From Chthoniobacter flavus (GTDB lineage: Bacteria; Verrucomicrobiota; Verrucomicrobiia; Chthoniobacterales; JACTMZ01), in NCBI GenBank assembly GCA_945878135.1, contig CAMDUL010000016.1, forward strand, positions 1 to 61,672: 61,672 nucleotides of DNA, written 5' to 3'. Shown one piece after another: positions 7,178 through 16,428 of the stretch. Position 1 is the stretch's first letter. The number at the start of each line of letters is the position of its first letter. The notes under the pieces were generated by a model. That model had not been told where the DNA came from and made no database searches. It was given only the letters and a program-made list of their open reading frames with translations. The translations under genes were made by a program, and so were the position numbers.

Positions 7178-10100
7178 ATGAACCGCGAGACCCAGTCTCC
7201 GCTCCGCCGCCGCCTCCTTTTGTTGGGCGTCCTCCTCGCTCTTCTTGGTTCCGCCTGGCTGTTGCACGGGGCGGTTCTTTCCCAACTGGTGCGCTGGGCG
7301 GTGCCTTGGGCCGCGCAGCGCGCGGGCTATACCGTCACGCTCGGCGAAGTCCGGGCCAACCTGATGGCTCCGATCCGCCTGACCGGCATCGAGGTTTCGC
7401 GCCCCGGAGGCACGCGGTTGCAGGCTGCCGTTGCCGAATTGGATTGGGCCCGCGCGCGGGAGTGGGGGTGGGCGCCCGCGACTTGGATTCGCCGGTTGGC
7501 GGTGAGCGGACTCTCGGGCGCGATCGCCCCGGCCGAGGTGCGTCCGGAGCCGGTGGCACCACCCGCTTTGCCCGTCGCGCCAATCGTCCGGGCACCGTGG
7601 CCGCAGGTGGTGGAGGTCCACAACGGCAACCTGCTTTTCACCGGCCCCGGCTGGTCGGTCGATTTTCGCGGTATGGACCTTTCGCTCATGGCGGACCGCA
7701 CCGGTTCGCTGCGGGTGCGCGAGGCTGCCGGGCAGGCGGGGCGGATCGGGAAAAAGTTCACCGGTCTCCGCGCCGTGACCGCCTGGCGGGACGGCGTGGC
7801 TTACTTCGCCGATCTCGCGCTCGCCGAAAACGTCGTCATCGATTCCCTCTCCGTGGTGCTCTCCGGTCCTGCCGCGCTCACCCTCGAGGCCCGCGCCGCG
7901 GGCGGCTATGTTTACGCGGACCTTTCCGGCGGCGGTGCGGCAACCAAGGCCGCGCTCAACGCCTTGAATGTCTCGCTGGCTGGCGCCGCCGAATTTGCCG
8001 GACTCGAGGGCGACATGGCGGGCACCGTGGACTTGGCCAAGCTGACGTTCAACGGCGATCCGGCGCAGCCGCTCTCGGCGCAGATTTCGCTGCGGCTCGA
8101 GGCCAAGGATTTTGCCTGGCGCAAGAACGCGGTGGAGGAACTGACCGCCGGATTGAGCCTGGCCGGCCGTCGCCTGCGGCTCAGCGAATGCTTGCTGCGG
8201 CAAAAAGCGAACGAAGTGAAGTTGCGGGGCACGTTGACCGTGCCGCCGCGGTCCGCGGACTGGCGCGGGGCCCCGTTCGATTTCGAAGTCGATGCCGAGG
8301 TCGGCAACCTGCGCGCACTGGCCGGTCTTTTCGGCGCGCCTTGGAACGAATTGTCCGGCGGCCTGCGCGTCGAGGGCCGGGGAACGGGGCGGGCGGCCGA
8401 CGGTGAGGGCTGGCTCAAGGTGCGGGGCTGGGATTTGCGGGCGCGGGGCATCCCGGCCAGTTCGCTGCAGGCCGACCTGAAGCTGGAGGGACGCGACCTC
8501 AAATTGACCGGACTCGATGCGCAGAGCGGGCCGGATTTCGCGCGCGGGGGCGGACAACTCACCCTGGGCGAGTCCCTGAACTACCAAGGGCGGCTCGAAC
8601 TCCGTGTCCGCGAGTTGTCGCGCTACCTCGAACCGCTCGGCCGGTTCGCCCCGGACTGGGCGCGCGAGGGCGGGGTGCTGCTTTTCTGGGATGGCGACGG
8701 CGCGGTCTCGGCGCACTCCGGGGTGGCCACGCTCGAGCTGGTGCGTTTCACCGGCGATCTCAACCCGGTGCCGGTCAACGGCAAGCTCTCGGCCAGCTAT
8801 TCGCCGGGCAACATCTATGTCAGCCGTTTCCTCCTCGATCGCGGCCCGCTCTCGTTGTCGTCCTCGGCCTACTTCGGCGCCGAAGGGCTCGCCGTGCAGG
8901 ACATCCAGATGTTCAGCGGCCGCAGCCGCCTGCTCCGCGGCGAACTGTTTCTCCCGCTCTCGCTTGACGCCGTGCTGTCCCGCCAACCCTGGTCCCAAAC
9001 CCTCGTGAAAGGCGGCGAAGTCTCCGCCTTCGTGCGCTCGGATGATCTCGATCTGGCCTCGCTCGTCGAATTGTTCGGACAGGAAACCACGCTGCGCGGG
9101 AAGGCGGACCTGAGCCTCGACGCGAGCGGTCCGTGGGAGAACGCCGCGATCGACGGGCGGCTTTCCGTCGCGGGACTGCGCGCTTCTTTCCCCTCGTGGC
9201 AGATTCCCGATGCCCTCGCGTCCGTCGAATGGAAGGTCAAAGACCGCCGCGCCTCGGTCGGTGCCCGTTTGCAACCCTCCGGCGCGCAGGAAATCACGGC
9301 CCAAGCCGAACTCCCGCTCATCGGCGCGAAGGCGGGCGGCGGCTGGACGCTGTTCGATCCGACCGCGCCGTGGTCGGCGTTCCTCGATATTCCGTCCGCC
9401 GATCTGGCGCGTTTCACGCCCGGCTTCGCCGGGGCAACCGTCGACCGCGGCACCTTGCAGGGCAAGGTCCGGGTGGACGGCACGCTATCCGCACCGCAGC
9501 CCGACGGTTCCCTCGAGTGGAGCAACGGACGCATCACCTTCCCGGGCTCATGGCGGCCGGTGGAGGATGGGCAAGCGACGATCGCTTTCCGCCCCGGCGA
9601 AGTGGTCTTGGAGGAAACGCGCGGACGCATGGGCGAGGGAACCTTCGGTCTTGCCGGCAAGATGGTCTTCGCCGGGGGAACTGCTCCCCGTTGGGAGGTC
9701 CTGCTGCGGGGCGGGGATCTCTCGCTTTACGCGGACCGAAACCTGCGTCTGAACGTTTCGCCTGATCTCGAGGCGCGTGGCTCGCAAGACGCGGGCGACA
9801 TCAAGGGGACGCTCGGTCTCGACGGCAGTGCCGTCCTCCGCGGGCTGACCGTGACGCCCCGCCTGGTCGCCGCCGCCGCGCCGCCGGAGCCGCCGGCCCG
9901 GGCGAAGACCGCGGGACCTTTCGCGGCCTGGAATCTGGATCTGAAGTTATCCGCCTCCGCCGCCCTTCCTGCGGGACCCTCGGCGGAAGACGGCTTGCTG
10001 GTGCCGGACCTTTATCTCCAGGGCACGGTGGGCGAGCCCTTGTTGCTTGGCACGGTCCGTGCGGACAAGTTGCAGCTGGGCTGGCCTTCCGGCGCCACGC

Positions 10101-10489
10101 TGGTCGCGTCCGGGCGCGCACATTTCACGCGCGAAAAACCTTGGAATCCCTTGCTCGACCTCGCGGGCGAGGGTGCCGCCGGTGTTTATGACATTCGCGC
10201 GGGCATCCACGGGTTCCCCGCCGAAGGGCAGCTCCTTCTCTCGTCCGTCCCCGCGCTGACCTCCGAGCAAATCGTGCTCCTGCTCAACACCGGCGTTTCC
10301 CCGGTGCCGCGGGAACAGGATGCGTCTGCGACTCCCGAGGGCAAGTTGACCGCGGAGCCGTCGTGGCTCGAGCTGGGCAGCATCCGGGGGTTGTTCGGTT
10401 GGAACACGGGCGAGGCGGCGACCGGCGAGCCGGGAGAGGGTGCATTTTCGGACGGGGGAGCCGTCGGATACGAATGGAGTTGGCGTTGA
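7178..10489 (+). CDS. TamB-like (DUF490) translocation and assembly module protein
   Basis: 1103 residues. A single membrane anchor lies at about residues 9-31 after a basic start, then a very long beta-rich region of AsmA/TamB type with alternating short strands (RLTGIEVSRPGG, LRVEGRGTG, LKLEGRDLKLTG), and a C-terminal DUF490-like segment from about residue 1027 (LTSEQIVLLLNTG, SIRGLFGWNTG). TamB spans the periplasm of diderm bacteria, assisting outer-membrane protein assembly or lipid transport together with a BamA-family partner. No partner gene is adjacent. The protein is shorter than E. coli TamB (about 1260), mainly at the C-terminus. Expression may depend on the attenuator-like structure at 7072-7145. 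Confidence 0.8.
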   Translation: MNRETQSPLRRRLLLLGVLLALLGSAWLLHGAVLSQLVRWAVPWAAQRAGYTVTLGEVRANLMAPIRLTGIEVSRPGGTRLQAAVAELDWARAREWGWAPATWIRRLAVSGLSGAIAPAEVRPEPVAPPALPVAPIVRAPWPQVVEVHNGNLLFTGPGWSVDFRGMDLSLMADRTGSLRVREAAGQAGRIGKKFTGLRAVTAWRDGVAYFADLALAENVVIDSLSVVLSGPAALTLEARAAGGYVYADLSGGGAATKAALNALNVSLAGAAEFAGLEGDMAGTVDLAKLTFNGDPAQPLSAQISLRLEAKDFAWRKNAVEELTAGLSLAGRRLRLSECLLRQKANEVKLRGTLTVPPRSADWRGAPFDFEVDAEVGNLRALAGLFGAPWNELSGGLRVEGRGTGRAADGEGWLKVRGWDLRARGIPASSLQADLKLEGRDLKLTGLDAQSGPDFARGGGQLTLGESLNYQGRLELRVRELSRYLEPLGRFAPDWAREGGVLLFWDGDGAVSAHSGVATLELVRFTGDLNPVPVNGKLSASYSPGNIYVSRFLLDRGPLSLSSSAYFGAEGLAVQDIQMFSGRSRLLRGELFLPLSLDAVLSRQPWSQTLVKGGEVSAFVRSDDLDLASLVELFGQETTLRGKADLSLDASGPWENAAIDGRLSVAGLRASFPSWQIPDALASVEWKVKDRRASVGARLQPSGAQEITAQAELPLIGAKAGGGWTLFDPTAPWSAFLDIPSADLARFTPGFAGATVDRGTLQGKVRVDGTLSAPQPDGSLEWSNGRITFPGSWRPVEDGQATIAFRPGEVVLEETRGRMGEGTFGLAGKMVFAGGTAPRWEVLLRGGDLSLYADRNLRLNVSPDLEARGSQDAGDIKGTLGLDGSAVLRGLTVTPRLVAAAAPPEPPARAKTAGPFAAWNLDLKLSASAALPAGPSAEDGLLVPDLYLQGTVGEPLLLGTVRADKLQLGWPSGATLVASGRAHFTREKPWNPLLDLAGEGAAGVYDIRAGIHGFPAEGQLLLSSVPALTSEQIVLLLNTGVSPVPREQDASATPEGKLTAEPSWLELGSIRGLFGWNTGEAATGEPGEGAFSDGGAVGYEWSWR

Positions 10490-10516
10490 GCCGCAGGCGG
10501 GTCCCCGGGTTAAATC

Positions 10517-10544
10517 TTGACCGCGGTCCGCGCTCTTCTAGGTT
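10517..10544 (+). promoter_or_regulatory. Promoter of hisG
   Basis: TTGACC at 10517-10522, 16-base spacer, TAGGTT at 10539-10544, 15 bases before the hisG start codon. The short distance implies a nearly leaderless transcript. Confidence 0.45.
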
Positions 10545-10559
10545 CAGTTTTCCTTTTTC

Positions 10560-11438
10560 ATGAGCGAATCCACCCTCAGAATCGGCCTGCCTTCCGGCAG
10601 CCTGATGGAGCAAACCTTGGCCCTCTTCGGCAAGGCCGGCTTCTCCGTGTCCGGGGCTACGCGTTCCTACCGCCCGTCGGTCGACGACCCCGAGCTGGTC
10701 ATCCGCCTGCTGCGCGCGCAAGAAATCAGCCGCTATGTCGAGCAGGGGTTTCTCGATTGCGGCATCACCGGCCGCGACTGGGTGGCCGAAAATGCGTCCG
10801 ATGTCGCCTCGTTGTGCGACCTTCCCTACAGCAAAGCGACGGCCGCGCCGACCCGTTGGGTCGTCGTCGTTCCGGAAGATTCGCCGGTCAAATCCGTCGA
10901 GGACCTGGCCGGCAAACGCGTGGCCACCGAGGCGGTCGGGCTGACCAGGGAATTTTTCCGCCGCCGCGGGGTCGAGGCCGAAGTCGAGTTCAGCTGGGGG
11001 GCCACCGAGGTCAAGGTGCCTGATCTGGTCGATGCCATCGTGGACATCACTGAGACCGGTTCCTCGCTGCGCGCCAACAAGCTCCGCATCGTCGAGACGA
11101 TCATGGAGTCCTACCCGGTCTTCATCGCCAACCGCACGGCCTACTCGGACGAATGGAAGCGCGGCAAGATGGACCGCGTTGTCCTCCTGCTCCAGGGCGC
11201 CCTGGCCGCCCGTGACAAGGTCGGGCTCAAAATGAACCTCCCGCAGGCCAGTTTGGAGAATTTGCTTGAGGACCTGCCCGCACTCCGGAATCCTACCGTT
11301 TCGCCTCTGGCGCATGATGGCTGGGTCGCCGTCGAGACAGTCATCGATGAGAAGGTTGTCCGCGAGATCATCCCGCAACTCAAAGCGCTCGGGGCCGAGG
11401 GGATCATAGAATATCCCCTCAACAAGTTGGTTTACTGA
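10560..11438 (+). CDS. hisG: ATP phosphoribosyltransferase, long form
   Basis: 292 residues. HisG condenses ATP and PRPP in the first step of histidine synthesis in the cytoplasm. The N-terminus [17 protein letters not shown] and the PRPP-binding signature around residues 158-173 ([15 protein letters not shown]) are intact. The length and the C-terminal region after about residue 215 (ending [18 protein letters not shown]) correspond to the long, allosterically regulated form with an ACT-like domain, so no separate HisZ is needed. It stands alone here; no other his genes are in the window. The tiny ribosomal-protein gene follows after eight bases. Confidence 0.95.
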   Translation: MSESTLRIGLPSGSLMEQTLALFGKAGFSVSGATRSYRPSVDDPELVIRLLRAQEISRYVEQGFLDCGITGRDWVAENASDVASLCDLPYSKATAAPTRWVVVVPEDSPVKSVEDLAGKRVATEAVGLTREFFRRRGVEAEVEFSWGATEVKVPDLVDAIVDITETGSSLRANKLRIVETIMESYPVFIANRTAYSDEWKRGKMDRVVLLLQGALAARDKVGLKMNLPQASLENLLEDLPALRNPTVSPLAHDGWVAVETVIDEKVVREIIPQLKALGAEGIIEYPLNKLVY

Positions 11439-11446
11439 AGCACTAC

Positions 11447-11551
11447 ATGGGATCCATCAAAAAGAGGCGGAAGGCGAAAATCGCCAAGCACAAGCGCCGC
11501 AAGCGCATGAAGCTTAACCGCCACAAGAAGCGTTTGCGCTACAAGAGCTAA
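11447..11551 (+). CDS. bS22-like small ribosomal protein (AURKAIP1/COX24 domain)
   Basis: 34 residues, too short for most gene callers. It begins MGSIKKRRKAKIAKHKRRKR and is almost entirely Lys, Arg and His, matching the AURKAIP1/COX24 (mS38) domain. The same pattern occurs in the mycobacterial 30S protein bS22, which starts MGSVIKKRRKR. It presumably binds rRNA in the small subunit. It starts eight bases after hisG and ends 17 bases before the TPR gene, so it is likely in their transcript. Very strongly supported by the domain pattern despite the size. Confidence 0.88.
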   Translation: MGSIKKRRKAKIAKHKRRKRMKLNRHKKRLRYKS

Positions 11552-11568
11552 AGGCTATCGTTGGCCCC

Positions 11569-13305
11569 ATGTTCGCGCGTTCCCGGTTGCGCTTCGCCGC
11601 CACCCGTGCGTTGCTTTGCGCCCTGATCCTGACCGGAGCGCAGGACGCGCCGGCTCTCACGGCCGACGCGGGATGGGGCGGCGACACTTCCGCAGCTTAT
11701 CCCGCCTTGCTGGCCGATGCCGCCGAACGCCGTGCCGAGGCCATGGCCCGCGTGGCTGCTGGCATGCTGGCTGCGGATCCCGACCCGGATGGTGCTTTCC
11801 GGCACTACCGGCGCGCCCTCGACCTCGAACCCGGCAACGCCGCCTTGGCCGAGGAAATCGCCCGCATCCACTTGCAGCGGGACGAGGCGCCCGAAGCCCT
11901 CGCCGTGCTTAAGGACACGCTCAAGCACAATCCCGATTCCGCCCCGCTGGCCCTTCGCATCGCCGGCATTTATGTCATAAGCCTGCGCAAGTTCGAGCCG
12001 GCCGAGCGCTTCACCCGCCAGGCGTTGCGCACCGCACCCGATCTTATCGAGCCTTACCAGATGCTCTACAGCATCTGCCGCGCCGACGGGCGTCCGGCCG
12101 ACGCGGAACGGATCCTCGCGCAGGCCGCGCGCCGCGACAATCAAGACCCGGGGTTCTGGGCCGGCCTGGCCGATCTCAATGTCCGCCAGCTGCTCATGGA
12201 GGGCAAACTGCGTGACGAGTCCGCGTCCACCCCCGCCGTCGCCCACTACCGCCGCGCGGTGCGCAACGGGCAGCACGATCCCGCCGTCCTGTTGCGCGCC
12301 CTCAATTTCTTCTTCGCTGCCGGACATCTCGGTGACGCTGTCTCCGCCGGCCGCCGGTTGCTTGTGCTGCAGCCGTCGGACACGCTTTCGCGCGAGAAGG
12401 TCGCCCTCGCCCTTTCCTCCCTGGGGCGCGACGAGGAAGCCCTGGCCGAACTCGACACGGTGGTGGCGGACAACCCGGCCAGTCTGCTTGCCTACCGCGC
12501 CCACGGGGAGATCCTGCTGCGGCGGGACGATCCGGTCGGTGCGCTCGACAAGTTCGAGAAAGCGCTTCTGCTCCATGACGAGGATCCCCGGCTTTACCTC
12601 GAGATCGCCGATCTCTGCCTCAAGACGGAAAACACCGAGCGCGCCGCTTGGTGGCTGGCCCGTGCGCGGGAGAAATTCCCCAACCTGCCCGAGTTGCCCT
12701 TCTACGAGGGGCAACTCCTCGCGCACCTCAAAAGGTGGCGCGAGGCCCTCAACGCCATGGACGTGTCCGCCGACCTCGCCGCGCGCTACCAGCCTTCCTT
12801 CCTCACACCCGAGTTTTATTTCCAGCACGGCGTGGTGGCCGAGCGTTGCGCCGAACACGATGCCGCCGCGCGGCATTTCCTCGCGTGCCTCGATCTGGAC
12901 GCCGGACACGCCCAAGCCCTCAATTATCTCGGCTACATGTGGGCCGAGCGCGGGGTGAATCTGGCCGAAGCCGAAGAGTTCATCCGCCGCGCCGTCGAGC
13001 AGGAGCCCGACAATGCCGCCTACCTCGACAGCCTCGGCTGGGCGCTCTACCAGCAAGGGCGCTACCACGAGGCGCTGGCCCCGCTGGAACGCGCCTCGCA
13101 GCTGGTTTCCACCCAACCCGATGCCGTCATCGAGGAGCATCTCGGTGATGTCCTCGAGAAACTCGGACGCCGCAACGAAGCCGTCAAAGCCTGGGAACGC
13201 GCCGCCGCCCTCGAAGGCGCCTCGGAAGGGCTGGCCGGAAAACTGCAGGCCGCCCGCGCCGGCACCGCCGCATCATCCGAGGAAGCAAAGGCGGCCAAAC
13301 CCTGA
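11569..13305 (+). CDS. Secreted tetratricopeptide-repeat protein
   Basis: 578 residues. A signal peptide is likely at residues 1-30 (cleavage near GAQDAPALTA). From about residue 50 to the end it consists of TPR-type helix pairs, for example AFRHYRRALDLEPGNAALAEEIA, ALNYLGYMWAERGVNLAEAEEFI and AAYLDSLGWALYQQGRYHEALAPLE. The last repeats (NYLGYMWAERG, YLDSLGWALY) are like those in outer-membrane-associated TPR proteins of Gram-negative bacteria. It probably acts as a periplasmic or outer-membrane scaffold; no enzyme domain is seen. The C-terminal 25 residues are Ala-rich low complexity. Confidence 0.85.
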   Translation: MFARSRLRFAATRALLCALILTGAQDAPALTADAGWGGDTSAAYPALLADAAERRAEAMARVAAGMLAADPDPDGAFRHYRRALDLEPGNAALAEEIARIHLQRDEAPEALAVLKDTLKHNPDSAPLALRIAGIYVISLRKFEPAERFTRQALRTAPDLIEPYQMLYSICRADGRPADAERILAQAARRDNQDPGFWAGLADLNVRQLLMEGKLRDESASTPAVAHYRRAVRNGQHDPAVLLRALNFFFAAGHLGDAVSAGRRLLVLQPSDTLSREKVALALSSLGRDEEALAELDTVVADNPASLLAYRAHGEILLRRDDPVGALDKFEKALLLHDEDPRLYLEIADLCLKTENTERAAWWLARAREKFPNLPELPFYEGQLLAHLKRWREALNAMDVSADLAARYQPSFLTPEFYFQHGVVAERCAEHDAAARHFLACLDLDAGHAQALNYLGYMWAERGVNLAEAEEFIRRAVEQEPDNAAYLDSLGWALYQQGRYHEALAPLERASQLVSTQPDAVIEEHLGDVLEKLGRRNEAVKAWERAAALEGASEGLAGKLQAARAGTAASSEEAKAAKP

Positions 13306-13380
13306 GCCTCTTCGGGGAAAGTCCTTGAGTCATCAGGTCATCCCTGCGACCGTCACAGCTCAGTTTTACGACTGCGCAAA

Positions 13381-13454
13381 GGGCTCTTAGCTCAGCTGGT
13401 TAGAGCATGCGACTCTTAATCGCCAGGTCCTGGGTTCGAATCCCAGAGGGCCCA
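13381..13454 (+). tRNA. tRNA-Lys(CTT)
   Basis: 74 bases with full cloverleaf: acceptor GGGCTCT pairing with AGGGCCC (one G-U), D arm GCTCAGCTGGTTAGAGC, anticodon loop CTCTTAA giving CTT, T arm CTGGG-TTCGAAT-CCCAG, discriminator A. CCA is not encoded. Confidence 0.97.
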
Positions 13455-13555
13455 CTTTCCGGGGAAAATGACACTTTGGCGGGTGCATTTTCAAGGCACG
13501 AGGGTGTATCGGAAATTCACTTCGACGAGGTATCAGCGTAAAAGTGATGCCGATC

Positions 13556-14158
13556 ATGACCAACATCCATCCCGAGACGCGCCGCTTCCTCGACCGCGCG
13601 GCCAAGGAGGAACTTCTGCGGCAGAGAGGCGTCGTGCTTTGGCTCTACGGATTGTCCGGCTCGGGTAAATCGACGATCGCCAACGAAGTCGAGCGCGTGC
13701 TCCATGGCGAAGGTCGTATGACAGTGATTCTGGACGGCGACAATTTGCGCACCGGGCTGAACGGCAACCTCGGGTTTTCCGATGACGACCGCACCGAGAA
13801 TGTCCGTCGGGCGGCCGAAACGGCCAAGCTTCTCGCGGGGCAGGGGATCATCGTGTTTGTCTCGGTCATCACTCCGCTGCGCCGCCATCGCGCGGCGGCG
13901 AAGGAAATCATCGGTCCGGATTTCCACGAGATCTACGTTAAGGCCGACTTCGACACCTGCGCGGAGCGCGATCCCAAGGGTCTCTACGCCAAGGCCAAGG
14001 AGGGGAAAATCGGACAATTCACCGGCAAGGACAGCGGGTTCGAGGAACCGGAGGATCCGGCGCTTCTTCTTGACACGCAGGCACGTTCCGTCGATCAGTG
14101 TGCGGCCGATTTGCTCGGGTATTGGCGGTCTGTCACGGACGGCCGCCGGGGGGAGTAA
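13556..14158 (+). CDS. cysC: Adenylylsulfate (APS) kinase
   Basis: 200 residues from the ATG at 13556 (MTNIHPETRR), the usual CysC N-terminus; an ATG at 13547 and a GTG at 13544 would add three or four residues. The P-loop GLSGSGKST is at residues 32-40, followed by LDGDNLRTGLNGNLGFSDDDRTENVRR, the APS-binding region. The enzyme phosphorylates APS to PAPS in the cytoplasm. It heads a cysC-cysD-cysN cluster and thus receives APS from the next two products. No cysH or sulfite reductase lies nearby, so the local PAPS could also serve sulfation. Confidence 0.95.
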   Translation: MTNIHPETRRFLDRAAKEELLRQRGVVLWLYGLSGSGKSTIANEVERVLHGEGRMTVILDGDNLRTGLNGNLGFSDDDRTENVRRAAETAKLLAGQGIIVFVSVITPLRRHRAAAKEIIGPDFHEIYVKADFDTCAERDPKGLYAKAKEGKIGQFTGKDSGFEEPEDPALLLDTQARSVDQCAADLLGYWRSVTDGRRGE

Positions 14159-14193
14159 TCTACCGGAAAAGCCCGAGCGGGCCGACGCGTCCC

Positions 14194-15099
14194 ATGCTGA
14201 ATTACCAGTTAAACCATCTCGACCAGCTCGAGGCCGAAGCGATTTTCATCCTGCGCGAGACCGCCGCGCAGTTTCAAAATCCTGCCCTCCTTTTTTCCGG
14301 CGGCAAGGATTCCATTGTCATGGCCCACCTCGCGGCCAAAGCCTTCTGGCCGGCCAAGATTCCCTTTCCGCTTCTCCACATCGACACCGGGCACAACTTC
14401 GACGAAACGATCGCTTACCGCGATGCCTTCACGGAAAAACTCGGCGCGCGCCTGGTCGTCGGTCATGTGCAGGACTCGATCGACAAGGGCCGCGTGAAGG
14501 AAGAGAAGGGGCCGCACGCCTCGCGCAACGCGCTGCAGTCGGTCACCCTGCTCGATACGATCGAAGAACACAAATTCACCGCCTGCCTCGGCGGCGGGCG
14601 CCGCGACGAGGAGAAAGCGCGGGCCAAGGAGCGTTTCTTTTCCCATCGCGATGATTTCGGGCAGTGGGATCCGAAAAACCAGCGGCCCGAGTTGTGGAAT
14701 CTTTTCAACGGACGCCACCATCCCGGCGAACACTTCCGCGTTTTCCCGCTCTCCAACTTCACCGAGATGGATATCTGGATGTATTTGCAGCGGGAGGAGA
14801 TCGATTTGCCCCCGCTCTATTTCGCCCACGAGCGCGAGGTTTTCGAACGCAACGCCTCGCTGCTTGCCGTCTCGCCGCACATCACCATGCTCGAGACGGA
14901 GAAACCCGCGCGCCGGCTGGTCCGCTTCCGCACCATCGGTGACGTCACGTGCACCGGCGCGGTCGAATCGAAAGCCGCGACCCTCGACGAGGTCATCGCC
15001 GAAGTCGCCGCCGCCCGCCAGACCGAGCGGGGCACGCGGGCCGACGACAAACGTTCCGAGACGGCGATGGAAGACCGCAAAAAGGAGGGCTATTTCTGA
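14194..15099 (+). CDS. cysD: Sulfate adenylyltransferase subunit 2
   Basis: 301 residues. This is the PP-loop ATP pyrophosphatase subunit that forms APS from sulfate and ATP: the SGGKDS motif is at about residues 30-35 and the conserved HIDTGHNFDE and GGGRRDEEKARAKERFFS segments follow. It ends with the typical RxxxAMEDRKKEGYF tail that contacts CysN. The gene lies 35 bases after cysC and its stop overlaps the cysN start by one base (TGATG), so the two subunits are translationally coupled. Confidence 0.97.
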   Translation: MLNYQLNHLDQLEAEAIFILRETAAQFQNPALLFSGGKDSIVMAHLAAKAFWPAKIPFPLLHIDTGHNFDETIAYRDAFTEKLGARLVVGHVQDSIDKGRVKEEKGPHASRNALQSVTLLDTIEEHKFTACLGGGRRDEEKARAKERFFSHRDDFGQWDPKNQRPELWNLFNGRHHPGEHFRVFPLSNFTEMDIWMYLQREEIDLPPLYFAHEREVFERNASLLAVSPHITMLETEKPARRLVRFRTIGDVTCTGAVESKAATLDEVIAEVAAARQTERGTRADDKRSETAMEDRKKEGYF

Positions 15100-16346
15100 T
15101 GGACCTCCTTCGCTTCGCCACCGCCGGATCGGTCGACGACGGCAAGTCGACCCTCATCGGCCGCCTGCTTTACGACTCGAAGAGTATTTTCGAGGACCAA
15201 CTCAGCGCGGTGGAGGAAAGTTCCCGCCGGCGCGGGGATGCGGTGGTCAATCTGGCGCTCCTAACCGACGGACTCCGTGCCGAGCGCGAGCAGGGCATCA
15301 CCATCGACGTGGCCTACCGCTACTTCGCCACGCCGCGGCGCAAATTCATCATCGCCGACACCCCCGGTCACATCCAATACACGCGCAACATGGTGACCGG
15401 CGCCTCGACCGCCGACCTCGCCATCATTCTCATCGACGCGCGCAAAGGCATCATCGAGCAGACCAAGCGCCACTCCTTCGTGGCCAATCTCCTCAAGATC
15501 CGCCACCTCGCGCTGGCGGTGAACAAGATGGATCTCGTCGACTACAGCGAGTCCGTCTTCCACCGTATCGTGCAGGACTTCCATGAATTCGCCTCGCGCC
15601 TCGACGATATCGCCGAGATCACGGCCATCCCGCTGTCCGCGCTGAACGGCGACAACGTGGTCGAGAAGTCGGACAAGATGCCCTGGTTCAAGGGCCCGTC
15701 GCTGCTTTACCACCTCGAGACCGTTTACACCGGCGGCACGGAAAACCACGTCGATGCGCGTTTCCCCGTGCAGTGGATCATCCGTCCGCAATCCCAGGAG
15801 CACCACGACTTCCGCGGGTATGCCGGACGCGTGGCCGGCGGCGTCTTCAAGCCGGGCGACACGGTCAGCGTCATGCCCTCGGGTTTCTCCACCACGATCG
15901 ACAAGATCCATCTCCCCGGGGGGAAAGAAGTTCCCGAGGCTTTCGCCCCGCAGTCGGTCGTCATGACGCTGAAGGACGAAATCGACATCTCGCGCGGGGA
16001 CATGCTGGTCAAAGCGAACAATCCGCCCGATGTCGGACAGGACGTCGAGGCCATGGTCTGCTGGTTCTCGCAGAAGCCGATGGAACCGCGCGGCAAATAC
16101 CTGCTGCGTCACACGACCAAGGAAACCAAAGCGATCGTGCAGGAATTGCGCTACCAGGTGGACATCGAGACACTGCACAAGAAGGAAGGCGTGCCCACGC
16201 TGGGCATGAACGACATCGGCCGCGTGTCCCTGCGCACCGCGACCCCGCTTTTCCACGACAGCTACCGCCGCAACCGGCTGACCGGTTCCTTCGTCCTCGT
16301 CGACCCCGGCACCCACGAGACCGTGGCCGCGGGGATGATCGTTTGA
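15099..16346 (+). CDS. cysN: Sulfate adenylyltransferase subunit 1 (GTPase)
   Basis: 415 residues. EF-Tu-like GTPase that drives APS formation by CysD. Motifs are intact: G1 GSVDDGKST (residues 10-18), G2 region REQGITIDVAYRYF, G3 DTPGH, G4 NKMD. Domains II and III follow from about residue 225. It is somewhat shorter than the E. coli protein (475) because the N-terminal extension is absent, and there is no fused APS kinase domain, consistent with a separate cysC upstream. Confidence 0.96.
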   Translation: MDLLRFATAGSVDDGKSTLIGRLLYDSKSIFEDQLSAVEESSRRRGDAVVNLALLTDGLRAEREQGITIDVAYRYFATPRRKFIIADTPGHIQYTRNMVTGASTADLAIILIDARKGIIEQTKRHSFVANLLKIRHLALAVNKMDLVDYSESVFHRIVQDFHEFASRLDDIAEITAIPLSALNGDNVVEKSDKMPWFKGPSLLYHLETVYTGGTENHVDARFPVQWIIRPQSQEHHDFRGYAGRVAGGVFKPGDTVSVMPSGFSTTIDKIHLPGGKEVPEAFAPQSVVMTLKDEIDISRGDMLVKANNPPDVGQDVEAMVCWFSQKPMEPRGKYLLRHTTKETKAIVQELRYQVDIETLHKKEGVPTLGMNDIGRVSLRTATPLFHDSYRRNRLTGSFVLVDPGTHETVAAGMIV

Positions 16347-16428
16347 CCTGGGGGTTGGGTCGCCGTCCCCGGGGCCGCGTGAATCCGTAAGTGTCATGGG
16401 AGGAGTCTTGGTCTAACATAGCAGTCCC

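Noticed and set aside
7157..9304. 715-codon minus-strand frame opposite the TamB-like gene
   Set aside because: No recognisable domain, composition typical of an antisense shadow; the plus-strand protein has a signal anchor and a C-terminal domain.
13306..13380. Promoter for tRNA-Lys
   Set aside because: TTGAGT is present at 13325 but no convincing -10 hexamer at the right distance.
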